Shown in pieces: positions 1 to 5,602 of a DNA stretch of 7,217 nt. A model generated the notes under the pieces. That model was not told the origin of the DNA and did not search any database. It worked only from the letters and a program-made list of their open reading frames with translations. Source of the stretch: Propionibacteriaceae bacterium. GTDB lineage: Bacteria > Actinomycetota > Actinomycetes > Propionibacteriales > Propionibacteriaceae. Location: contig PMLO01000073.1 in assembly GCA_003158895.1 (NCBI GenBank), positions 1 to 7,217 of the forward strand, read 5' to 3'. Both the position numbers and the translations under genes were made by a program. Every line of letters begins with the position of its first letter. Position 1 is the first letter of the stretch.

Positions 1-500
1 AGGTTCCGCAGCGGCAGCACGTTGTCCACCCCGGTCCAACGCTTGTGCTCCGCGCCATCCCAGTGCTTCACGTCGATGATCAGCAGGTCGACCTCGCCGA
101 GGATGCGCTCGAAGATGGCCGGCGCCGCGTACCCGGTGGTCTCGATGGCGGTATGCACTCCGCGCGACCGCAGCTCGCCCAGCAACTGGCTCGTGAACCG
201 GTGCTGCACCATCGCCTCACCGCCGGACAAGGTGACGCCGCCGCCCGACTCCTCATAGAAGGGGAGGTCCTGCAGGCACACACCCACGACCTCGTCGACG
301 GTGTAGTCGCGGCTGTCCGGCATGGTGACCTCCGGGTGTACGCCGTCGCGCACCTGCAGCACCTGCAGCTCCCGCGACCCCGGGTTCGAGCACCACGCGC
401 AGGCCATGGGGCAGCCTTTGAGGAAGACGACCGTACGGATCCCTGGCCCGTCATGGAGCGAGAACTTCTGGATGTCGAAGATCCGCCCGGCATCCTCCAT
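1..500 (-). CDS. Glycyl-radical-enzyme activating protein (radical SAM), PflA-like, C-terminus outside window
   Basis: This gene probably encodes the cytoplasmic, oxygen-sensitive activase that uses a [4Fe-4S] cluster and S-adenosylmethionine to install the glycyl radical on a partner enzyme. About 166 residues are visible. Near the N-terminus is IFDIQKFSLHDGPGIRT, the usual activase opening. It is followed by the CxxxCxxC cluster motif at Cys30, Cys34 and Cys37 (GCPMACAWCSNPG). GGGVTLSGGEAMVQ (about 86-99) is the SAM-binding GGE region, and its 'SGGEA' form matches E. coli PflA. IETTGY and DLLIIDVKHWD follow at about 119-148. Only some 25 residues separate the cluster motif from the next conserved block, so the double-ferredoxin insert of long activases is missing. 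ATG at 500 was chosen; GTG at 503 is equally possible, 7 nt after the ribosome-binding-like GAAAGG (516-511). It is divergent from the DeoR-type regulator. The partner enzyme and its substrate are not in view, so no specific name is given. Confidence 0.9.
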   Translation of the reverse strand, partial: MEDAGRIFDIQKFSLHDGPGIRTVVFLKGCPMACAWCSNPGSRELQVLQVRDGVHPEVTMPDSRDYTVDEVVGVCLQDLPFYEESGGGVTLSGGEAMVQHRFTSQLLGELRSRGVHTAIETTGYAAPAIFERILGEVDLLIIDVKHWDGAEHKRWTGVDNVLPLRN

Positions 501-503
501 CAC

Positions 504-576
504 GCGCCGACCTTTCGATATGATGCTCAAGACCTTTCGTACGTAACACTACATCCCGAGAAGCGGAGGACGGCAC
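504..576. promoter_or_regulatory. Divergent regulatory region between the activase and deoR-type genes
   Basis: This spacer of about 73 bp separates two divergent start codons and must hold both promoters. It is visibly richer in A and T than the flanking genes. On the plus strand TATGAT (519-524) matches the -10 consensus at five of six bases, but no good -35 box lies 16-18 bp upstream. GGAGGA at 565-570 is a strong ribosome-binding site 6 nt before the GTG at 577. On the minus strand GAAAGG (516-511) is the likely ribosome-binding site of the activase. No convincing minus-strand -10 box was found. Confidence 0.6.
509..539. repeat. Pair of 9-bp direct repeats, candidate DeoR-type operator
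   Basis: GACCTTTCG occurs perfectly at 509-517 and again at 531-539, start to start 22 bp, about two helical turns. The -10-like TATGAT (519-524) lies between the copies. Tandem CTTTC-type sites are known operators for some DeoR-family proteins (AgaR is an example), and a DeoR-type gene begins 38 bp further on. Binding by that regulator is inferred. One caution is that the left copy, read on the minus strand, also supplies the ribosome-binding GAAAGG of the activase, so its conservation could have a second cause. Confidence 0.5.
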
Positions 577-1332
577 GTGGTCGCAGAGAGGCGCTCGAAG
601 ATCCTCGAGTACGTCATCGACCACGAGCGCGTCGATGTCAACGAGCTGTCCGAGCGGTTCGGCGTCTCGCAGGTGACCGTCCGCAAGGACCTCGACCACC
701 TCGAACGGAACGGGCTCGTGACGCGGCAGCACGGGTACGCGGTGGCGATCGCGCCGGACAACCTCCGTAGTCGCCTCGCATTTCACTACGACATCAAGCG
801 CCGGATCGCCGCCGAAGCCGCCGACCTCGTACCGAACGGCTCCACCGTCATGATCGAGTCCGGCTCCTGCTGCGCGCTGCTCGCCCATGAGCTCGCGCAG
901 ACGAAGCGCGGGGTCACGATCATCACGAACTCGGCGTTCATCGCGGACTTCGTACGGGGCGGGCAGGCGGCGGTCGTGCTCCTCGGTGGCGACTACCAGC
1001 CCGAGTCGCAGGTGACCGTCGGACCACTCGTCGAGCAGTGCCTCGCCGGTTTTCACGTCGAACTGCTGTTCGTGGGCGTCGACGGGTACACGCCCGACGC
1101 CGGCTTCACCGGCCGCAACCATCTCCGCGCGGCGGTCGTCATGCAGATGGCGACCCGGGCCGACCACACCGTCGTACTCACCGAGTCCCTCAAGTTCCCT
1201 CGTCAGGGCGCGGTTCCCCTGCTGCCCGTCTCTGCGGTGACCCGGGTGTTCACCGACGCAGGACTCCCTGAGACGATGCTCGCGCACCTCAGGAGTGCGG
1301 GGGTCAGCGTGGCAACGGTGCCGACGAGCTAG
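577..1332 (+). CDS. DeoR-family transcriptional regulator
   Basis: This 251-residue protein has the usual DeoR length and two-domain layout. Residues about 4-55 form the winged helix-turn-helix: RRSKILEYVIDHERVDVNEL, then the recognition segment VSQVTVRKDLDHLE and the wing LVTRQHG. Residues about 75-235 form the DeoRC sugar-phosphate-sensing domain. Its effector loop reads MIESGSCCALLA, where many relatives have DSGTT, followed by ITNS (116-119), LGGDY (136-140) and the conserved GVDG (167-170). The start is GTG at 577, supported by GGAGGA six bases upstream. DeoR proteins are usually repressors relieved by a phosphorylated sugar or polyol, and the kinase just downstream could make or compete for such a ligand. 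It probably controls itself, the kinase and the divergent activase through the GACCTTTCG repeats (inference). The family call is secure; the ligand is unknown. Confidence 0.93.
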   Translation: MVAERRSKILEYVIDHERVDVNELSERFGVSQVTVRKDLDHLERNGLVTRQHGYAVAIAPDNLRSRLAFHYDIKRRIAAEAADLVPNGSTVMIESGSCCALLAHELAQTKRGVTIITNSAFIADFVRGGQAAVVLLGGDYQPESQVTVGPLVEQCLAGFHVELLFVGVDGYTPDAGFTGRNHLRAAVVMQMATRADHTVVLTESLKFPRQGAVPLLPVSAVTRVFTDAGLPETMLAHLRSAGVSVATVPTS

Positions 1333-1352
1333 GTACGGAGAGGACTCCAGCG

Positions 1353-2126
1353 ATGACGACGATGCCGGATGGTTCGGTGGCGCTGGGCATCGACATCGGC
1401 GGTACGGGGATCAAGGGCGGCCTTGTCGACGTTCCCGCGGGAACGCTGCTGGGCGATCGCCACTACATCCCGACGCCGCAACCGCCGATGCCGGAGGCGA
1501 TCGCGGAGGCTGTACGTCAGATGCGCGACCACTTCGCCGTACCGTCCGCAACCCCCGTCGGCATCGCGTTCCCTGCGATCGTGCGGCACGGAGTCGTACG
1601 GAACGCGACCAACATCGACCCCAGCTGGATCGGGATCAACGCAGAAACCCTCTTCGCCGAGGCGCTCGGCGGCCCCGTCACCGTACTCAACGACGCCGAC
1701 GCCGCCGGACTCGCCGAGATGGAGCGTGGCGCGGGGCGCGATGCGGAAGGGGTCACGCTGGTCGTGACGCTCGGTACGGGGATCGGCTCGGCTCTGTTCC
1801 TCGACGGGCGGCTGCTCCCGAACACGGAGTTCGGCCACCTCAGCATCAACGGCATCGACTGCTGCCCGTGGGCGTCGGCGGCCGCACGGGTGCGGGAAGG
1901 CCTCAGCTGGGCGCAGTGGATCTCACGGCTCCAGGACTACCTGTCCCACGCCGAGTTCCTCATGTGGCCTGACCTCATCATCATCGGCGGCGGGATCAGC
2001 CACGACGCCGAGCAGTTCCTCCCGCTCCTCCAGCTCGACGCCGCCGTCGTACGCGCCACGCTCGAGAACGACGCCGGCATCATCGGGGCGGCCTGCGAGG
2101 CGAGCGCTCTGTACGAGAGGGCGTGA
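1353..2126 (+). CDS. ppgK: ROK-family sugar kinase, polyphosphate-glucokinase-like
   Basis: The protein (257 residues) belongs to the ROK sugar-kinase fold and most resembles actinobacterial polyphosphate glucokinases, which phosphorylate glucose with polyphosphate or ATP. Visible motifs in order are the phosphate loop LGIDIGGTGIKGG (11-23), THGVV-type RHGVVRNATNID (78-89), SWIG (91-94), LNDADAAG (112-119) with the likely catalytic base Asp114, GTGIGSA (141-147), NTEFGHL (157-163) and WPDLIIIGGGIS (205-216). The zinc-binding cysteine cluster of other ROK proteins is absent, as in PpgK. The segment after EFGHL, acidic in PpgK as I recall it (EAEER), reads GIDCCPWASAAAR here, so the sugar specificity may differ. 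ATG at 1353 follows GGAGAGGA (1337-1344), 20 bp after the regulator's stop, suggesting co-transcription. Family assignment is firm; glucose as substrate is less certain. Confidence 0.85.
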   Translation: MTTMPDGSVALGIDIGGTGIKGGLVDVPAGTLLGDRHYIPTPQPPMPEAIAEAVRQMRDHFAVPSATPVGIAFPAIVRHGVVRNATNIDPSWIGINAETLFAEALGGPVTVLNDADAAGLAEMERGAGRDAEGVTLVVTLGTGIGSALFLDGRLLPNTEFGHLSINGIDCCPWASAAARVREGLSWAQWISRLQDYLSHAEFLMWPDLIIIGGGISHDAEQFLPLLQLDAAVVRATLENDAGIIGAACEASALYERA

Positions 2127-2184
2127 GCGGAGCGCGCCTCGAACTGAGCGCACTCCCCCGCAATGGTGGGACGCGAGACCCGCA
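2127..2184. other. Short convergent gap between kinase and SDR genes
   Basis: These 58 bp lie between the 3' ends of two convergent genes. I looked for a hairpin followed by a T run on either strand and found none. The only stem seen, GGGAC at 2168-2172 with GTCCC at 2189-2193, has a 16-nt loop, runs into the SDR coding end and has no T tract. If transcripts end here, the signal is not an obvious intrinsic terminator. Confidence 0.4.
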
Positions 2185-2958
2185 TCAGGTCCCGACGACG
2201 AGCCCTCCGTCGACTCGCAACACTTCACCGGTGATGAACGAGGCCTCGTCGCTGGCGAGGAACAGGTACGCGTTGGCGATGTCCTCCGGTGTGCCGAGAC
2301 GGCCCAACGGGGTGTGCGTACGCATGGTCTCTTGGACCTTCTCCGGCATGCCCGCGATCATCTCGGTCGCTGTGAAGCCGGGCGCGACCGCGTTGACGCG
2401 GATCCCGCACCGCCCGAGCTCCCGCGCCCAGACCTTCGTCATCCCGATCACGCCGGCCTTGGTCGCCACGTAGTTGGTCTGGCCGAAGTTCCCGTCCAGC
2501 CCCACGACCGAGCTCGCGCTGACGATGACCCCCGAGCCCTGCCTGATCATCACCGGAACGACGACCTGGGTGCACGTGAACACCCCCTTGAGGTTGATGC
2601 CGACGACCAGGTCGAAGTCAGCCTCGGACATCTGGCCGACGACGTCGCCGTCCTTCACCTTCACCAGCTGGGCGTCCCGGGTGATGCCGGCGTTGTTCAC
2701 GAGTACGTCGATGCGCCCATGCCGGTCCAGCACCTCATCCACCCATGACTGCACGCTGGCCCGGTCGGAGACGTCGACGGTCGCGAAGCTCGCTTGGCTG
2801 CCCAGCGCGGTGGCCGTCTCCTGGCCCACGGCCTGGTTCACGTCGCCGATCGCGACGATCGCGCCTTCGTCGGCGAACCGCTGCGCCGTGGCCCGGCCGA
2901 TGCCCGCCGCACCACCCGTGACGAGGACGACCCGGTCCTGCATCCGCTTCCCACTCAT
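2185..2958 (-). CDS. Short-chain dehydrogenase/reductase, FabG/PhaB-like 3-oxoacyl reductase or 3-hydroxyacyl dehydrogenase
   Basis: This classical SDR of 257 residues probably interconverts a 3-oxoacyl and a 3-hydroxyacyl group in the cytoplasm. It has the cofactor loop TGGAAGIG (14-21), VDVSD (61-65), NNAG (88-91), Asn122 in INLKG, catalytic Ser150 in SASSVVG, Tyr163 and Lys167 in YVATK, and the VNAVAPGF block (188-195). Asp39, apparently at the end of the second beta strand (AIGDVN), suggests NAD(H) rather than NADP(H). After GITRDAQL the segment KDGDVVGQMSEADFD is about nine residues longer than in most FabG proteins. ATG at 2958 was chosen because GAAGGAG precedes it by 7 nt; the frame stays open to 2994 but lacks such a site there. 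The gene is divergent from the condensing-enzyme operon, pointing to an acetoacetyl-CoA or 3-hydroxybutyryl-type substrate (inference). Confidence 0.88.
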   Translation of the reverse strand: MSGKRMQDRVVLVTGGAAGIGRATAQRFADEGAIVAIGDVNQAVGQETATALGSQASFATVDVSDRASVQSWVDEVLDRHGRIDVLVNNAGITRDAQLVKVKDGDVVGQMSEADFDLVVGINLKGVFTCTQVVVPVMIRQGSGVIVSASSVVGLDGNFGQTNYVATKAGVIGMTKVWARELGRCGIRVNAVAPGFTATEMIAGMPEKVQETMRTHTPLGRLGTPEDIANAYLFLASDEASFITGEVLRVDGGLVVGT

Positions 2959-2978
2959 CCGTGGACTCCTTCGGCCAG

Positions 2979-2994
2979 GTGACACTCTCGTCAC
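2979..2994. promoter_or_regulatory. Inverted repeat GTGAC-N6-GTCAC, candidate operator 1
   Basis: GTGAC at 2979-2983 is the exact reverse complement of GTCAC at 2990-2994, with a 6-bp spacer. It sits just upstream of the SDR ribosome-binding site, within the expected SDR leader or at its transcription start. Its core has the same TGAC-N6-GTCA layout as the element at 3047-3060, which makes a shared dimeric regulator plausible. The regulator is not identifiable from this window. Confidence 0.4.
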
Positions 2995-3018
2995 TTTGAC
3001 ATGATAAATCGTCGAAAG
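2994..3018. promoter_or_regulatory. Imperfect palindrome over the SDR -10 region
   Basis: The left arm CTTTGACATGAT and the right arm ATCGTCGAAAG are near reverse complements around a central AA, with small bulges (AT on the left, G on the right). The element overlaps the SDR -10 box (3006-3001). The right arm also contains CTTTCG on the minus strand, the core of the repeats upstream of the DeoR gene. A role as operator is inferred. Confidence 0.3.
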
Positions 3019-3031
3019 AGAGACCAGTCAA
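3001..3031 (-). promoter_or_regulatory. Predicted SDR promoter
   Basis: On the minus strand TTGACT (3031-3026) matches the -35 consensus at five of six bases and TATCAT (3006-3001) matches the -10 box at five of six. The 19-bp spacing is longer than the ideal 17. A start near 2994 would leave a leader of about 36 nt before the ATG at 2958. Confidence 0.4.
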
Positions 3032-3037
3032 GAGGTC

Positions 3038-3066
3038 TTGCAGAGGTGACGACTGCGTCATATTGT
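3038..3066 (+). promoter_or_regulatory. Predicted promoter of the condensing-enzyme operon
   Basis: TTGCAG (3038-3043) and TATTGT (3061-3066) are separated by exactly 17 bp. Only three and four bases respectively match consensus, so the boxes are weak, as is common in high-GC actinobacteria. The inverted repeat at 3047-3060 fills the spacer, an arrangement expected for repression. Transcription from here would give a leader of roughly 145 nt. Confidence 0.3.
3047..3060. promoter_or_regulatory. Inverted repeat TGACG-N4-CGTCA, candidate operator 2
   Basis: TGACG and CGTCA are perfect reverse complements separated by ACTG. Aligned with the element at 2980-2993, nine of 14 positions agree, including TGAC on the left and CGTCA on the right. 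The centres lie about 67 bp apart, one near each divergent promoter, so one dimeric repressor could coordinate the SDR gene and the operon. Confidence 0.45.
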
Positions 3067-3216
3067 CGAGCCGTCGCTCGTACAGCGCTTGGGGAGATCG
3101 GCCGTGGGCCTGTCCGCGAACGACGCAGCTGTCCAGGATCGCCTCCAACGAAGGAGCGTCGTGAGTGAGCCGGGTCACCGTTCGCGGCCGGTCGTGAGAG
3201 CCGGCGGAGCGACACC

Positions 3217-4254
3217 ATGAGCACAGCGCGGGAGACCATCGGCATCCTCGGCTACGGCCTCTACCTGCCCGACACGTGCATGTCAGCGGCCGACATCTCG
3301 GCGGCCACGAAGGGCGTCTGGTCGGAGCAGGCGGTGATCGACAAGCTCGGCGTCGTCCGCAAGCCCGTTCCCGGCCCCGGCGACGGCACCCAGGAGATGG
3401 GGGCGCTCGCGGCCCTCGACGCCCTGGCCCGTACCGGCGTGGACCCGCTCGACATCGACATCATCCTGTGCGTCGGCGAGGAGTGGAAGGAGTACGGGCT
3501 CACCACCTCCGCCCTGTACATCCAGGACCGCATCGGGGCCACGAACGCGTGGGGGATCGACCTCGCCAACCGCTGCTGCACCACCCTGACCGCGCTCAAG
3601 ATGGCCAAGGACCTGCTGCTGGCCGACGACACGATCGACACCGTGCTGATCGCCGGCGGCTACCGCAACGGCGACCTCGTCGACTACACCGACTCGACGG
3701 TGTCGATGTTCTTCAACCTCGGCGCCGGGGGCGGCGCGTTCATCGTGCGCAAGGGCATGGACTCCAACCTCATCCTCGGGACCCACATCGTCGCCGACGG
3801 CTCCCTGGCACGTACAGCCGGCGTCGAGATCGGCGGCACGGCAAGGCCTTTCACCGCCGACAACGTCGACGAGGGCTACCACTCGCTGCGTCTGATGGAC
3901 CCAGTACGGATGAAGGACAGGCTCAACGCGACCAGTATGGCGAACTGGTACACGTGCATCGACGAGAGCCTGCGCAAGAGCGGCGGCCTGACCCGCGCGG
4001 ACATCGACTACCTCGGCGTCCTGCACTTCAAGCGCAGCCAGCACGACGCGATGGTCGCGGACCTCGGGCTCACCCCCGAGCAGACGACCTACCTGGAGAA
4101 CTACGGCCACATCGGCCAGGTCGACCAGATGCTGTCGCTCCACCTCGGCCTCGAAGCCGGTCGGATCACCGATGGCACCCTCGTCACTCTCATCGCGGCA
4201 GGCATCGGCTACGTCTGGGCGTCCACGTGCATCCGCTGGGGAAGGGGTTCGTGA
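3217..4254 (+). CDS. KAS III / FabH-like condensing enzyme (thiolase superfamily)
   Basis: This 345-residue protein has the length and fold pattern of 3-oxoacyl-ACP synthase III relatives, which form or break a C-C bond through an acyl-cysteine intermediate. The N-terminal block is IGILGYGLYLPD (8-19). IDLANRCCTTLTAL aligns with the FabH nucleophile region, placing the catalytic Cys at 120, followed directly by Cys121. LHFKRSQHD places the catalytic His at 270. ENYGHIGQVDQ (294-304) aligns with FabH's HGNTSAAS, putting His298 where FabH has its catalytic Asn. IAAGIGYVWAS (327-337) matches the C-terminal glycine-rich block. ATG at 3217 follows CGGAG by 7 nt, and no upstream in-frame start exists before a stop at 3166. 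The stop overlaps the next start by one base. Because CoA-transferase and thiolase follow, a CoA-linked beta-keto substrate is likelier than fatty-acid initiation (inference). Confidence 0.85.
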   Translation: MSTARETIGILGYGLYLPDTCMSAADISAATKGVWSEQAVIDKLGVVRKPVPGPGDGTQEMGALAALDALARTGVDPLDIDIILCVGEEWKEYGLTTSALYIQDRIGATNAWGIDLANRCCTTLTALKMAKDLLLADDTIDTVLIAGGYRNGDLVDYTDSTVSMFFNLGAGGGAFIVRKGMDSNLILGTHIVADGSLARTAGVEIGGTARPFTADNVDEGYHSLRLMDPVRMKDRLNATSMANWYTCIDESLRKSGGLTRADIDYLGVLHFKRSQHDAMVADLGLTPEQTTYLENYGHIGQVDQMLSLHLGLEAGRITDGTLVTLIAAGIGYVWASTCIRWGRGS

Positions 4255-5597
4255 TGTTCGACTACAGCTCGAAGCTGATCAGCGTCGACCAGGCGCTCGA
4301 CCTCGTCCGGGACGGCGACAACATCACCGTCGGGCTCGGCGCCAACGAGCCGCCGGCGTTCCTCGGCAACCTGCACCACATCGCCGATCGCGTCAACGAC
4401 GTCACGATCACGAACTGCCTGCCGACGGCTCCCGGCGAGTACCTGTCGGAGGAGAACGTCCGCAAGGCCTTCCGGATCGACTGCTGGTTCGCGACGCCAC
4501 CGCTGCGCAAGCTGTGGGGTACGGGCCGGGTGAGCTTCATCCCCAACCACCTGCACCTGGCCGGGTCGAAACGGAACGCGCACAGGCCGTCGCGGATCAT
4601 GATCTCGCTGGCGTCGATGCCCGAGGCTGACGGGCGGACACGGTTCGCCTGCGGCAACACGTACGAGGAACGGATCGGCTCCGCCGCGGACCTGCGGATC
4701 CTGGAGATCAGCCCCAACGCCCCGCACTGCCCCGGGCAGAACTACCTCGACTGGGACTCGATCGACTACGTGATCGCCTCCGAGGCGAGGCCGGGCACGA
4801 TCCCTTCGGCGACGCCGACCGCGAGGGACCTGGCCATCGGTCGTACGATCGCGGACCTGGTCGACGACGGCGACTGCATCCAGGTCGGCATCGGGGGCAT
4901 CCCCAACGCGGTCTGCGGCTACCTGTCCGAGAAGAAGGACCTCGGCATCCACACCGAGATGATGACGACCGGGATCATGGACCTCATGCGGGCCGGTGTG
5001 ATCACCGGTGCGCGCAAGCAGGTCGATGTCGGCAAGACCGTGTTCGCGTTCGCGCTGGGCAGCGCCGAGATGTACGAGTTCATCGACGACAACCCCGACT
5101 GCCTCACCGGACGCGGTGAGGAGGTCAACAACCCGTACCTGATCGCCCGCAACGACAACCAGGTGAGCATCAACACAACCATCGAGGTCGACCTCACCGG
5201 CCAATGCTGCTCGGAGAGCATCGGTACGCAGCAGATCTCCGGGACGGGCGGCCAGTCCGACACCGCGACGGGTGCGCAGCGCTCGCGGAACGGACGCTCG
5301 ATCATCGCTCTGTACAGCACCGTCGAGAAGGCCGACCGGACGACGGGAGAGGTCGAGGTGATCTCCAAGATCGTGCCGACCCTGCGGCCGGGTGCCGCGG
5401 TGTCGCTGTCGCGCAACGACGTCGACTGGGTGGTCACCGAGTACGGAGCCGTCAGCCTGCGCGGCACGACGATCGCCGAGCGGGTCGCCCTGCTGATCTC
5501 CATTGCCCATCCCGATTTCCGCGAGGGCCTGTACGCCGACGCGGTCCGGTGCGGGTACATCGCGGTCGCACCGTCGGTCGCCCGAGCGGGGAGCTGA
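4254..5597 (+). CDS. Family I CoA-transferase, 4-hydroxybutyrate/butyrate:acetate type (acetyl-CoA hydrolase/transferase family)
   Basis: This 447-residue single-chain CoA-transferase would move CoA between a short-chain acyl-CoA and a carboxylate, through a glutamyl-CoA intermediate. It has the usual length of the Cat2/AbfT group. The N-terminal half carries DGDNITVGLGANEP (20-33). The C-terminal half has VGIGGIPNAV (211-220), LGIHTEM (230-236) with Glu235 at the position I recall as catalytic, FALGSAEMYEFIDDNP (266-281), INTTIEVDLTGQ (306-317), ESIGTQQISGTGGQSD (321-336) and TEYGAVSLRG (395-404). The family's GGQxDF motif reads GGQSDT here. The start overlaps the condensing-enzyme stop by one base, with GAAGGGG 6 nt upstream, so translation is probably coupled; longer in-frame upstream sequence is only the other gene read in a wrong frame. 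The precise acyl group cannot be told from sequence. Confidence 0.9.
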   Translation: MFDYSSKLISVDQALDLVRDGDNITVGLGANEPPAFLGNLHHIADRVNDVTITNCLPTAPGEYLSEENVRKAFRIDCWFATPPLRKLWGTGRVSFIPNHLHLAGSKRNAHRPSRIMISLASMPEADGRTRFACGNTYEERIGSAADLRILEISPNAPHCPGQNYLDWDSIDYVIASEARPGTIPSATPTARDLAIGRTIADLVDDGDCIQVGIGGIPNAVCGYLSEKKDLGIHTEMMTTGIMDLMRAGVITGARKQVDVGKTVFAFALGSAEMYEFIDDNPDCLTGRGEEVNNPYLIARNDNQVSINTTIEVDLTGQCCSESIGTQQISGTGGQSDTATGAQRSRNGRSIIALYSTVEKADRTTGEVEVISKIVPTLRPGAAVSLSRNDVDWVVTEYGAVSLRGTTIAERVALLISIAHPDFREGLYADAVRCGYIAVAPSVARAGS

Positions 5598-5602
5598 GCG
5601 GC

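Larger units (their letters stand above)
2959..3216. promoter_or_regulatory. Divergent control region between SDR and condensing-enzyme operon
   Basis: This 258-bp region separates the SDR and KAS III-like start codons. Its first half (about 2978-3066) is A/T-richer than the genes and holds promoter-like boxes on both strands and several TGAC/GTCA half-sites, listed separately. Its second half (about 3085-3216) returns to high GC. It carries three ribosome-binding-like sites, GGGGAG (3091-3096), AAGGAG (3151-3156) and CGGAG (3205-3209), the last placed 7 nt before the ATG at 3217. No established gene lies here; a weak 38-codon frame is discussed in the findings. Confidence 0.65.

Noticed and set aside
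45..770. Plus-strand open frame of 241 codons over the left edge
   Set aside because: The minus strand here encodes a clear radical SAM activase, and this frame runs across the divergent promoter into the DeoR-type gene.
451..1287. Minus-strand open frame opposite the DeoR-type gene
   Set aside because: No motif is visible and it would overlap the divergent activase start; the plus-strand DeoR frame explains the sequence.
2168..2193. Possible hairpin terminator between the convergent kinase and SDR genes
   Set aside because: The stem is only 5 bp with a 16-nt loop and no T run, and it enters the SDR coding sequence.
3276..4253. In-frame upstream extension of the CoA-transferase, as if fused to a 326-residue N-terminal domain
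   Set aside because: That stretch reads as Arg/Pro/His-rich noise and overlaps the intact condensing-enzyme gene in another frame; ATG at 4254 has a good ribosome-binding site and fits the family length.
4209..5510. Minus-strand open frame of 433 codons opposite the CoA-transferase gene
   Set aside because: Its translation is biased in composition (Arg, Asp, Val) without motifs, and the plus-strand frame is a clear CoA-transferase.
5204..5602. N-terminal extension of the alpha/beta hydrolase by 133 codons
   Set aside because: It is the CoA-transferase gene read out of frame; the hydrolase family start fits ATG at 5603.
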